DNA of 64,000 nt from Flavobacterium plurextorum (lineage in GTDB: Bacteria > Bacteroidota > Bacteroidia > Flavobacteriales > Flavobacteriaceae). Shown here one piece after another: positions 1 to 7,272 of the stretch. Under the pieces are notes generated by a model. It worked only from the letters and a program-made list of their open reading frames with translations, did no database searches and was not told the origin of the DNA. Position numbers and translations under genes: made by a program. The DNA lies in NCBI RefSeq assembly GCF_002217395.1, contig NZ_MUHD01000028.1, forward strand, positions 1 to 64,000, given 5' to 3'. Within the stretch, counting starts at the first letter, position 1. Every line of letters begins with the position of its first letter.

Positions 1-73
1 TTTCTAAAATTCCGCTATTAACTTCAATGTTAAATAAGGCTAAATTTTTCCACTCTGCTTTTACGAAATTCAT
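1..73 (-). CDS. DUF2071 (YqjF-like) family protein, N-terminus only
   Basis: Reading the minus strand from an ATG at 73 gives about 24 residues beginning MNFVKAEWKNLALFNIEV before the window ends. The FVKAEWKNLALFNIEV pattern resembles the usual N-terminus of DUF2071/YqjF proteins, whose function is unknown. The frame overlaps the 3' end of the 70-residue membrane protein gene by 44 bases, so the two would be translationally linked in an operon behind the GbsR-like regulator. The assignment rests on one short stretch and the rest of the gene is outside the window. Confidence 0.55.
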   Translation of the reverse strand, partial: MNFVKAEWKNLALFNIEVNSGILE

Positions 74-242
74 TTTTCACTTTAAATAACATATATCCAC
101 TAACAATAATTTGAAATAGCCCGATAAATATGACAGACAATAAACCGTATACCGTTAAATCTATAATTTTTAAGAAAGCTAATATAAAAATGATTAGAGG
201 TATTCCAAGAAGAAAAGAATTGATGTAATTTATAGTTTTCAT
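30..242 (-). CDS. small two-helix membrane protein, unknown function
   Basis: This 70-residue product has two hydrophobic spans (about residues 9-27 and 31-52) and a basic tail ending KSRVEKFSLI. I do not recognise a family. It lies 55 bp downstream of the GbsR-like regulator gene, and an ACTTTCA-N8-TGAAAGT palindrome sits 19 bp in front of its ATG, the same element found at the regulator's own promoter. It is therefore probably a regulated partner of that repressor. Its last codons overlap the DUF2071 start. Confidence 0.6.
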   Translation of the reverse strand: MKTINYINSFLLGIPLIIFILAFLKIIDLTVYGLLSVIFIGLFQIIVSGYMLFKVKNEFRKSRVEKFSLI

Positions 243-258
243 AGTTATTGATTTTTTT

Positions 259-284
259 AAACTTTCAGAAAAAAATGAAAGTTT
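259..284. promoter_or_regulatory. putative GbsR-type operator, copy 1
   Basis: Perfect 9-bp inverted repeat: AAACTTTCA at 259-267 and TGAAAGTTT at 276-284 with an 8-nt A-rich spacer. The core ACTTTCA-N8-TGAAAGT is identical in sequence and spacing to copy 2 at 829-850. It lies between the regulator stop codon and the ATG of the small membrane protein. It could also fold as an RNA hairpin, but the matching copy argues for a protein-binding site. Confidence 0.6.
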
Positions 285-297
285 TAATTAAATTTTT

Positions 298-801
298 TTA
301 CTTCATCATTTTGATAACCAATTTTCCTAACCAGTTTTCATTAAATTCCGTCATTTTATCTAACATATTATCTGCTTTTAAAACAAAATCATATAGTTTA
401 GTGGTCTGGTCGACAAAGTGTTTTTCTTCTGCAGAATCTTTTGCTTCAATTGTCGAAACTTCTTTTAAGATTTTAAGAGTTGGTTTTATTTCTCTTTTGC
501 TTCTTTCTCTCGAAATCTTTACGGCTAATTCGTCAAGATCTTTTTCGGCAGTAAAAAATTCTTTTCTTTCTCCTGTTTTGTATTCTTTATAAACAATTCC
601 CCAATCCATTAAGCCTCTTAAGTTCATACTGGCGTTTCCACGAGAGATTTGCAGTTCTTCCATAATGTCTTCCATAGAAATAGGTTCGTTTGAAACCATT
701 AATAAAGCATGGATTTGTGCCATCGTTTTATTAATTCCCCATTGAGAACCTAATGCTCCCCAGGTTTGTACAAACTTATTTTTTGCTTCTTTGAATTCCA
801 T
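298..801 (-). CDS. GbsR/MarR-family transcriptional regulator
   Basis: The 167-residue protein has a winged-helix domain at roughly residues 20-95, with recognition-helix sequence ISRGNASMNLRGLMDWG near 52-68 and a wing around YKTGERKEFF, followed by a charged helical C-terminal part. Length and layout match the GbsR subgroup of MarR regulators, which often repress osmoprotectant or membrane genes in response to a ligand. The gene is divergent from a Na+/H+ antiporter. Its promoter TTTG-N20-TACATTTG (806-837, minus) ends only 4 nt before the ATG, and an inverted repeat covers its -33 element, which suggests autorepression. The ligand is unknown. Confidence 0.82.
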   Translation of the reverse strand: MEFKEAKNKFVQTWGALGSQWGINKTMAQIHALLMVSNEPISMEDIMEELQISRGNASMNLRGLMDWGIVYKEYKTGERKEFFTAEKDLDELAVKISRERSKREIKPTLKILKEVSTIEAKDSAEEKHFVDQTTKLYDFVLKADNMLDKMTEFNENWLGKLVIKMMK

Positions 802-805
802 GAGT

Positions 806-837
806 CAAATGTAAGCAAAAGTTTTTAAACTTTCAAA
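806..837 (-). promoter_or_regulatory. promoter of the GbsR-like gene
   Basis: On the minus strand TTTG (837-834) is followed after 20 nt by TACATTTG (813-806), a full match to the Bacteroidetes TTTG...TAnnTTTG form. The ATG begins 4 nt after the -7 box, so the mRNA would be leaderless or nearly so. Confidence 0.65.
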
Positions 838-851
838 AATAATTGAAAGTT
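827..851. promoter_or_regulatory. putative GbsR-type operator, copy 2
   Basis: AACTTTCAA at 828-836 and TGAAAGTT within 843-851 form a palindrome with the same ACTTTCA-N8-TGAAAGT core as at 261-282. The -33 TTTG of the regulator promoter (834-837) falls inside the site, so bound protein would block polymerase. The site is also about 45 bp upstream of the divergent antiporter promoter. Confidence 0.65.
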
Positions 852-893
852 ATTTAACGAATTATAAAGTTATGTTAATTCAAGGCATTAAAT

Positions 894-923
894 TTTGATT
901 AAATAATGCTGCAGCTATTTTTG
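894..923 (+). promoter_or_regulatory. promoter of the antiporter gene
   Basis: TTTG at 894-897, 18-nt spacer, TATTTTTG at 916-923, followed by the ATG at 938. Confidence 0.6.
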
Positions 924-937
924 TAAAAATCACTTTT

Positions 938-2200
938 ATGGAATTATACTACACTTTTTCAGTACTTATTGTACTCGCTTCTTTCTTCGCCTATTTAAAT
1001 TTGAGATTTTTAAAACTTCCTGGAACCATCGGAATTATGATTATTGCGATGTTGGTTTCGGTTGGAATTCGCCTTTTAGGAGACTCTTATTTTCCTGCTA
1101 CCACAAAGCATTTCTTTGAGTTAATAAAGGAATTTGATTTCAATGAAATCTTAATGGGAGCCATGTTAAACTTTCTTTTGTTTGCAGGTGCGCTTCATGT
1201 GAATATGTCTGATCTTAAAGAGCAGAAAGTGCCAATTATGATTTATTCTACCGTTAGTGTAGTATTGTCGGCTTTGATTATTTCTATGCTTCTTTATTAT
1301 ATAGCACCTCTTTTGGGAATTACAATTCCTTATATATTTTGTTTGGTTTTTGGAACTTTAATTTCACCAACAGACCCAATTGTTGTGTTGGGGGTTTTAA
1401 AAGAAGCCAAAGTTCCTAAAAGAATAGAAACTAAAATTGTTGGCGAATCTTTGTTTAATGATGGAGTAGCGGTAGTAATGTTTGCTGTTGTTTTGAAAAT
1501 GGCAACTGATCCAGCATTTGATATGAGTTTTAGTTCTATTGCTTGGTTATTTGCAAAAGAAGGTATTGGCGGACTTTTATTGGGAGCTGTTTTAGGATTT
1601 ACGGCATCAAGGGTTTTAAAGAAAATTGATGATTATAAGGTTTCGGTTTTGATAACACTTTCGATTGTAATGGGAGGTTTTTTGATCGCTCAAAGTTTAC
1701 ACGTTTCAAGTCCTTTAGCAATGGTAGTTGCCGGATTAATTATTGGTAATTACGGTAAAAAAGTGGCAATGAGCGAAGAAACAAAAGATTATCTAGAGAA
1801 GTTTTGGGAACTTATCGATGAGATTTTAAATGCTGTTCTATTTTTATTCATTGGTTTTGAATTGTTATTACTGCCAGATTTGAACAAACAATTATTAACA
1901 GGTTTTGTTGCGATTTTTATAGTGCTTTTTTCAAGATTGACATCAATAGTATTGCCGTGGAAATTCTTTGATATATTTAAGTTCTTTGGAATTAAATCGG
2001 CTTACAACAAAGGCTCTTTAATGGTTTTGGTTTGGGGAGGAATTCGAGGAGGAGTTTCAATCGCACTGGTACTTTCTATGCCTGAAGGCGAATATAAAAA
2101 CCTGCTTTTGGAAGTAACTTATATTGTGGTATTATTTTCAATTGTAGTTCAAGGATTGACTGTTGGGAAATTAGCAAAGAGAGTTTTGGAGAAAGAGTAA
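938..2200 (+). CDS. CPA1-family Na+(K+)/H+ antiporter, inner membrane
   Basis: A 420-residue, highly hydrophobic protein with about 12-13 membrane segments and no long cytoplasmic tail. The CPA1 core is visible: SPTDPIVVLGVLKEAKVP near residues 142-159 (unwound helix with the TDP turn) and ESLFNDG at about 170-176, whose Asn-Asp pair is the ion-binding motif of electroneutral CPA1 exchangers. RGGVSIALVLSMP near residue 370 is also typical of NhaP-like members. It would exchange monovalent cations for protons. Divergent placement from a GbsR-like regulator suggests a salt or osmotic response. Ion specificity cannot be read from sequence. Confidence 0.9.
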   Translation: MELYYTFSVLIVLASFFAYLNLRFLKLPGTIGIMIIAMLVSVGIRLLGDSYFPATTKHFFELIKEFDFNEILMGAMLNFLLFAGALHVNMSDLKEQKVPIMIYSTVSVVLSALIISMLLYYIAPLLGITIPYIFCLVFGTLISPTDPIVVLGVLKEAKVPKRIETKIVGESLFNDGVAVVMFAVVLKMATDPAFDMSFSSIAWLFAKEGIGGLLLGAVLGFTASRVLKKIDDYKVSVLITLSIVMGGFLIAQSLHVSSPLAMVVAGLIIGNYGKKVAMSEETKDYLEKFWELIDEILNAVLFLFIGFELLLLPDLNKQLLTGFVAIFIVLFSRLTSIVLPWKFFDIFKFFGIKSAYNKGSLMVLVWGGIRGGVSIALVLSMPEGEYKNLLLEVTYIVVLFSIVVQGLTVGKLAKRVLEKE

Positions 2201-2235
2201 ATTAGAGAATATAGAGTAAATTAGAGAATATAGAG
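2198..2235 (+). repeat. 19-bp tandem duplication at the antiporter stop codon
   Basis: TAAATTAGAGAATATAGAG occurs perfectly at 2198-2216 and again at 2217-2235; the first TAA is the stop codon. A purine-rich stretch with further GAGTAAAGA copies follows. Confidence 0.85.
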
Positions 2236-2291
2236 TAAAGAGTAAAGAAAAAAGAAAAGAGAAGAAGATTTTTCTTTTAGATTATTTACTA

Positions 2292-2332
2292 AAAAATGGG
2301 CTGTTTCAGAAATGATTCAGCCCATTTTTTTT
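2292..2332 (+). terminator. intrinsic terminator after the antiporter
   Basis: Stem AAAAATGGGCTG (2292-2303) with CAGCCCATTTTT (2318-2329) and a run of T residues. Confidence 0.85.
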
Positions 2333-2335
2333 ATT

Positions 2336-2400
2336 GCTCCGGTGGAGCAGAATATTTATAGAAAATATGATTTTCAAATATCAAAAAGCTCCAGCGGAGC
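2336..2400. repeat. paired GCTCC hairpins, probable dispersed intergenic repeat
   Basis: GCTCC-ggt-GGAGC at 2336-2348 and GCTCC-agc-GGAGC at 2388-2400 bracket a 39-nt AT-rich stretch containing ATATTTATAGAAAAT. Two near-identical 5-bp-stem palindromes so close together in AT-rich DNA look like one repeat unit. Confidence 0.6.
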
Positions 2401-2417
2401 GATATGTTATTCGTTCC

Positions 2418-3077
2418 TTATCGTTTATCTTCTTTAGAATAATTGGATTCTCCGTTAATATTAATTTCACCGCCTAAAAAGCGAGGTTCACGATTTCTTA
2501 AAACATCAAAGAAGGATTTGAATATAGAACCGTATTCTCTAAATGTTACATATTTATACCCAAGATATTCTCCTTTATTTGCGGAATATCCAACTGATTT
2601 AATTCCCAATTTTTGACCAATGTAAATGGCACGATTTAAATGATATTCCTGCGAAATTAAAGTGGCTTTTTTGATTTTGAAAATATGTTTAGCGCGATAC
2701 ATTGTAGAATATGTATCGAAACCTGCATAATCAATAAATATTTTTGTTGTGTCAACTCCGTGATTAAAACAGTAGTTTTTCATAACGGTTAATTCATCAT
2801 ATTCATCACGGCCATTATCTCCCGAAAGTAGAATTTTATTGATACGTTTTGCTTTCCAAAGCATAATTCCTGCATCTAAGCGATCTTTTAAATATTTGCT
2901 TGGCTGATCTCCATTTATTCCTGCGCCAAAAATAATTCCAACATCATTTTTTGGGAATTTTTTAATCGAATAATAAATGTTCTTTTTTGTTGAAGACTTT
3001 ACATAGTAATTTACAGAAATAATTGCAATTAGTCCAATAATTGCAAGATAAAGGGCTATTTTAAAATATTTTTTCAC
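2418..3077 (-). CDS. SanA/YdcF-like DUF218 membrane-anchored protein
   Basis: The 219-residue protein starts with GTG at 3077 (GTG AAA AAA TAT), has one N-terminal membrane helix (about 5-25) and a DUF218 domain with VGIIFGAGINGDQPSKYLKDRLD near 47-69, LLSGDN near 83-88 and SQEYHLNRA near 140-148. This is the SanA arrangement; in enteric bacteria SanA affects envelope permeability, but the reaction is not known. The C-terminal tail after EPRFLGGE is charged and variable. Partner genes are not evident; a terminator-like hairpin separates it from the upstream peptidase gene. Confidence 0.8.
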   Translation of the reverse strand: MKKYFKIALYLAIIGLIAIISVNYYVKSSTKKNIYYSIKKFPKNDVGIIFGAGINGDQPSKYLKDRLDAGIMLWKAKRINKILLSGDNGRDEYDELTVMKNYCFNHGVDTTKIFIDYAGFDTYSTMYRAKHIFKIKKATLISQEYHLNRAIYIGQKLGIKSVGYSANKGEYLGYKYVTFREYGSIFKSFFDVLRNREPRFLGGEININGESNYSKEDKR

Positions 3078-3132
3078 GGCTTGTATTTGTAAGATTAAGA
3101 TTTAAAAACACGAAGATAGTTAAAGTAAAACC

Positions 3133-3166
3133 AAATAAAAAAACCGAAGCGTTTCTGCTTCGGTTT
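3133..3166 (-). terminator. intrinsic terminator after the M3 peptidase gene
   Basis: On the minus strand a 10-bp stem (AAACCGAAGC paired with GCTTCGGTTT; 3141-3150 and 3157-3166) is followed by a T-rich tract at 3140-3133. Confidence 0.85.
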
Positions 3167-3191
3167 CAAAATATCTAATCGGGTAGGAAGT

Positions 3192-5219
3192 CTAAACCAA
3201 TCCTGCTCTTTTTAATAAAGCTTCTGGTTTTGGTTCTTGTCCTCTAAAACGTTTGTATAAAATCATTGGATGCTCTGTTCCTCCTTTTGAAAGTACATTG
3301 TCTTTGAATTTTTTTGCTACTTCTTCATTGAAAATTCCTTTTTCTTGGAAATATTCAAAAGCATCAGCGTCTAAAACTTCTGCCCATTTGTAGCTGTAAT
3401 ATCCTGAAGAATATCCACCCTGAAAAATATGAGAAAAAGCAGTACTCATTGCATTTTCTTTTACATCAGGATATAATTGTGTATTGGCAAATTGTTCCGT
3501 TTCGAAAGTTTTTAAATCGGTAATATTAGTTGGATCTTGTCCGTGCCAAGCCATATCTAATAATCCAAAACTTAATTGACGCAATGTCGCTAAACCTTCT
3601 TGGAAACTGGCACTTTCTTTAATTTTCTGTACATATTCAATCGGAATAATTTCTCCGGTTTCATAATGATTCGCAAACAAAGCCAAAGCTTCTGGTTCGT
3701 AACACCAGTTTTCCATAATCTGACTTGGTAATTCTACAAAATCCCAAAAAACAGATGTTCCAGATAAACTCGGATAAACTGTATCGGCCAGCATTCCGTG
3801 CAAACCGTGACCAAATTCGTGGAATAAAGTTGTTACTTCATTAAAAGTCAATAAAGATGGTTTTGTTTCTGTTGGTTTTGTAAAGTTGCAAACGTTCGAA
3901 ATGTGTGGTCTTTCGTTTACGCCGTCTTTTACATATTGAGATTTAAATGAAGTCATCCAGGCACCGTTTCTTTTTCCTTTTCTTGGGAAGAAATCGGCGT
4001 AGAAAATCGAAACCAAATTGTTGTCAGCATCTCTTACTTCATAAGTTGTAACTTCTTCGTGATATTTATCGATATCAAAAACTTCGGTAAAAGTTAAACC
4101 GTATAATTTTTTTGCAACTGTAAATGCACCGTCTAAAACTTTTTCTAATTGAAAATATGGTTTCAGTTTTTCATCGTCTAAATTAAAAAGCTGTTGTTTT
4201 AATTTTTCAGAATAATAAGCACCGTCCCATTTTTCAAGTTGTTCGATTCCGTCCAGCTCTTTTGCGAAAGAAGTCAATTCCGCAAATTCTTTTTGAGCTG
4301 CAGGTTTTGCTTTTGCCAATAAATCATTTAAAAAAGAGAAAACTTTTTCTGGACTTTCGGCCATTCTTTCTTCTAAGACAAAATGTGCATGTGTTTTATA
4401 TCCTAATAAATTAGCTCTTTCAAAACGCAGTTTAGCAATTTTTAGAACATTTTCTTGATTATCGAATTCGTTATTTTGAAATGCTTTTGCACCAAAAGCA
4501 ATCGCCATTTTTTTACGTAATTCGCGATTATCAGCATAAGTTAAAAACGGAACGTAACTTGGATGATCTAATGTGAAAATCCAGCCTTCTTTTTCTTGAT
4601 TTTTGGCTATTAATCTTGCCGCTTCGATTGTTCCTTCTGGTAAACCGGATAAATCTTTTTCGTTTGTCAAATGCAATTCAAAAGCATTCGTTTCTGCCAA
4701 AACATTTTCACCAAACTGTAAACTCAATTTCGATAATTCTTTGTCGATTTCTCTCAATTGGTCTTTCTTGTCTTCAGGCAAATTGGCTCCGTTTCTTGAA
4801 AAGCTTTTGTATTTTTTATCTAATAAAGTTGTTTGTTCAGGATTTAAACCTAAACTTTCTTTTTGATCGTAAACGGCTTTTATTTTAGCAAATAAAGCTG
4901 CATTTAGTGTAATGTCATTTCCGAATTCAGATAATAAAGGCGAAACTTCCTGAGCAATTTTTTGCATTTCGTCATTCGTTTCAGCCGAATTTAAGTTGAA
5001 GAAAATACTCGAAAGACGATCTAAAATGTCTCCAGAAAAGTCCATAGCAACAACAGTATTTTCAAAAGTCGGCGCATCTGGATTATTTACGATTGCATCA
5101 ATTTCGGCTTTAGCCAAAGCAATTCCTTCATTGAATGCAGGAACATAATCTTCGACTTTTATTTGCGAAAAAGGCGCAGTATTATGTTTGGTATTGAAAT
5201 ATTGAGTTAAGACGCTCAT
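3192..5219 (-). CDS. M3 family zinc oligopeptidase (Dcp/OpdA-like)
   Basis: A 675-residue thimet-oligopeptidase-type enzyme. The zinc motif HEFGH is at residues 467-471 within TLFHEFGHGLHGM, and the third ligand region follows in FVELPSQIMENW near 495. The segment GYSSGYYSYKWAEVLDADAF near 605-625 carries the substrate tyrosines of the family. No signal peptide is visible, so it is probably cytoplasmic, degrading short peptides by dipeptide removal or internal cleavage; the family cannot be split further here. It stands as its own transcription unit: a long inverted repeat lies in front and a terminator behind. Confidence 0.93.
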   Translation of the reverse strand: MSVLTQYFNTKHNTAPFSQIKVEDYVPAFNEGIALAKAEIDAIVNNPDAPTFENTVVAMDFSGDILDRLSSIFFNLNSAETNDEMQKIAQEVSPLLSEFGNDITLNAALFAKIKAVYDQKESLGLNPEQTTLLDKKYKSFSRNGANLPEDKKDQLREIDKELSKLSLQFGENVLAETNAFELHLTNEKDLSGLPEGTIEAARLIAKNQEKEGWIFTLDHPSYVPFLTYADNRELRKKMAIAFGAKAFQNNEFDNQENVLKIAKLRFERANLLGYKTHAHFVLEERMAESPEKVFSFLNDLLAKAKPAAQKEFAELTSFAKELDGIEQLEKWDGAYYSEKLKQQLFNLDDEKLKPYFQLEKVLDGAFTVAKKLYGLTFTEVFDIDKYHEEVTTYEVRDADNNLVSIFYADFFPRKGKRNGAWMTSFKSQYVKDGVNERPHISNVCNFTKPTETKPSLLTFNEVTTLFHEFGHGLHGMLADTVYPSLSGTSVFWDFVELPSQIMENWCYEPEALALFANHYETGEIIPIEYVQKIKESASFQEGLATLRQLSFGLLDMAWHGQDPTNITDLKTFETEQFANTQLYPDVKENAMSTAFSHIFQGGYSSGYYSYKWAEVLDADAFEYFQEKGIFNEEVAKKFKDNVLSKGGTEHPMILYKRFRGQEPKPEALLKRAGLV

Positions 5220-5242
5220 AAGTAAAGTTTTTTAAAAGCAGT

Positions 5243-5309
5243 CAGTGGTCAGTTTTTAGTGTTCAGTTCTCATAAAGACAACTACTGAACGCTAAAAAAC
5301 TGACCACTG
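5243..5309. repeat. long inverted repeat (25/26-bp arms)
   Basis: Left arm 5243-5267 starts CAGTGGTCAG and right arm 5284-5309 ends CTGACCACTG; the arms pair along their length with one substitution and one extra A around a 16-nt loop. It fills most of the gap between purE and the M3 peptidase gene. There is no transposase, and it looks like a dispersed non-coding palindrome. Confidence 0.75.
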
Positions 5310-5319
5310 ATCACTAAAT

Positions 5320-5805
5320 TTATTTATTAAGACCTTCAGCAGCTTTGTTAACAGCCGCTTTTAATTCTTCTTTATAAGAAATAATAGTTTCAAGGACTTT
5401 TTTATCGTGACTTCCGATGATTTGTGCTGCTAAGATTCCCGCATTTTTTGCTCCGTTTAGCGCCACAGTTGCAACTGGAACGCCGCCTGGCATTTGAAGA
5501 ATCGATAATACTGAATCCCATCCGTCGATAGAATTACTTGATTTTACAGGAACTCCAATTACTGGAAGCGGAGACATTGAAGCGACCATTCCAGGTAAAT
5601 GTGCTGCACCGCCAGCGCCGGCAATAATTACCGAAATTCCGCGAGTATGTGCATTTTTGCTGAAATCGAATAATTTTTCCGGCGTTCTGTGTGCCGAAAC
5701 GATATCTACTTCAACTTCTACATTAAATTGTTTTAATATGTCGATCGCATCCTGCATAACTGGCATGTCTGAGATGCTTCCCATTATAATAGCTACTTTG
5801 CTCAT
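5320..5805 (-). CDS. purE: N5-carboxyaminoimidazole ribonucleotide mutase PurE
   Basis: 161 residues, normal for class I PurE. MGSISDMPVM at 8-17 forms the phosphate-binding Ser/Asp turn, SAHRTPEKL near 38-46 contains the catalytic histidine, and GAGGAAHLPGM near 64-74 is the conserved Gly-rich loop. It converts N5-CAIR made by PurK to CAIR in de novo purine synthesis. purK lies 98 bp upstream in the same direction, which supports the two-enzyme PurK/PurE route rather than direct carboxylation. Confidence 0.97.
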   Translation of the reverse strand: MSKVAIIMGSISDMPVMQDAIDILKQFNVEVEVDIVSAHRTPEKLFDFSKNAHTRGISVIIAGAGGAAHLPGMVASMSPLPVIGVPVKSSNSIDGWDSVLSILQMPGGVPVATVALNGAKNAGILAAQIIGSHDKKVLETIISYKEELKAAVNKAAEGLNK

Positions 5806-5903
5806 GAGTTTTTTGTTTGTTTTGTTTCAGGTTTCAAGCTCTGCTGAGATTGAAAACTGTTTATTTTGTTTTAAGCTGTAAATTGAGACTAATAACTAAT
5901 TTA

Positions 5904-7058
5904 CTATGCACTAATCACTCTAATAGTATTCTTAACTTCCTCAGCAATTCTTCTTGCTTCGGCCATATCTTGATTTACAATAGTTACGTGGCCCATTTTT
6001 CTGAACGGACGTGTTTGTTTTTTACCGTAAATATGTGGTGTAACGCCATTCCAGCCTAAAATAGTTTCGATATTTTCGTAAACTACATCTCCAGAAAATC
6101 CTTCGGCACCCACTAAATTTACCATAATTCCGGCAACTTTACTGTCTGTGTTTCCTAGCGGAAGATCTAAAATAGCGCGTAAATGATTTTCGAATTGTGA
6201 AGTGTAACTTGCTTCGATCGAATAATGTCCTGAATTGTGCGGGCGAGGAGCAACTTCGTTTACTAAAATTTCATCGTCTTGAGTTTGGAACATCTCAACA
6301 GCCAAAAGTCCAACGTGATTAAAGTTTTGAGAAACATTCAAAGCAATTGCTCTGGCTTTTTCGGCTACTTTTTCGTCGATTCTAGCTGGGCAGATGACGT
6401 ATTCAACTTGGTTTGCTTCTGGATGAAATTCCATTTCTACAACCGGATATGTTTTTATTTCTCCTGATGGATTTCTTACCACGATTACCGCTAATTCATT
6501 TTTAAACGGAACCATAGTTTCTGCAATACATTCAACATTTGGAAGAGTATCTAAATCAGAAACCTGACGAATAACTTTTACGCCATTTCCGTCATAACCA
6601 AATTCAGTACATTTCCATACAAACGGCATCTCGACTTCGCTCGATGTGACAGCAGATTTCAGTTCGTCTAAATTTTCAAATCTTTCAAATGGAGCAGTTG
6701 GGATATTATTTTTAGCGTAAAATTCTTTTTGAACGCCTTTATTCTGAATTCCTTTTAGAGTTTTTGGTGAAGGATATATTTTTAAACCTTCATTCTCTAA
6801 TTGTGTCAATGCTTCAAGATTGACTAATTCGATTTCAAAAGTAAGAACATCAACTTGTTTACCAAAGTTATAAACTGTTTCATAATCCATTAAATCACCT
6901 TGAAAGAATTTGTTGCAGGCAATTTTACTCGGCGCTTCGTCGCTTGGATCAAGAACATAAGTTTGTATGTCAAATTTTCTGGTGTCGAACAAAAGCATTT
7001 TGCCTAATTGTCCTCCGCCTAAGATTCCTAATTTAAAATCAGAAGAAAAATAATTCAT
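5904..7058 (-). CDS. purK: N5-carboxyaminoimidazole ribonucleotide synthase PurK
   Basis: An ATP-grasp enzyme making N5-CAIR from AIR, bicarbonate and ATP. Near the N-terminus FKLGILGGGQLGKML is the nucleotide-fold glycine motif; EMPFVWKCTEFGYDGNG and the NEVAPRPHNSGHYSIEA metal/ATP region follow. An in-frame ATG exists at 7106, but the -7 box TATCTTTG (7083-7076) lies between it and the ATG at 7058, so 7058 is the likely start (384 residues, MNYFSSDFKLG). It precedes purE in a two-gene unit. Confidence 0.94.
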   Translation of the reverse strand: MNYFSSDFKLGILGGGQLGKMLLFDTRKFDIQTYVLDPSDEAPSKIACNKFFQGDLMDYETVYNFGKQVDVLTFEIELVNLEALTQLENEGLKIYPSPKTLKGIQNKGVQKEFYAKNNIPTAPFERFENLDELKSAVTSSEVEMPFVWKCTEFGYDGNGVKVIRQVSDLDTLPNVECIAETMVPFKNELAVIVVRNPSGEIKTYPVVEMEFHPEANQVEYVICPARIDEKVAEKARAIALNVSQNFNHVGLLAVEMFQTQDDEILVNEVAPRPHNSGHYSIEASYTSQFENHLRAILDLPLGNTDSKVAGIMVNLVGAEGFSGDVVYENIETILGWNGVTPHIYGKKQTRPFRKMGHVTIVNQDMAEARRIAEEVKNTIRVISA

Positions 7059-7075
7059 TTTGTGTTGTGTTTTTG

Positions 7076-7107
7076 CAAAGATACCTTTTAATCTTTTTTT
7101 AGCCAAA
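7076..7107 (-). promoter_or_regulatory. purKE promoter
   Basis: Minus strand TTTG (7107-7104), 20-nt spacer, TATCTTTG (7083-7076), 17 nt before the chosen purK ATG. Confidence 0.65.
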
Positions 7108-7180
7108 ATTTAGTTTTTTTCGCCACGAATTAATAAAGTTTAGGAGCAGATTAAAAGGATTAAAAAGGATTTTTTTGTCG

Positions 7181-7264
7181 GCCACGAATTACACCAAATT
7201 TTCATGAATTTGTTTATAACTCAGTTTTAAAATTAATTAGTGAAAATTTGGTGTAATTCGCGGC
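7181..7264. repeat. 24-bp-arm inverted repeat
   Basis: Arms at 7181-7204 (begins GCCACGAATTACACC) and 7241-7264 (ends GGTGTAATTCGCGGC) match with one mismatch around a 36-nt loop. A partial related word, CGCCACGAATTA, also occurs at 7130-7141. It lies between the 183-residue gene and the purK promoter. Confidence 0.75.
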
Positions 7265-7272
7265 TAAAAAAA

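Noticed and set aside
248..592. 114-codon plus-strand frame over the GbsR-like gene
   Set aside because: Antisense of a clear winged-helix gene and of an operator palindrome; product has no family character.
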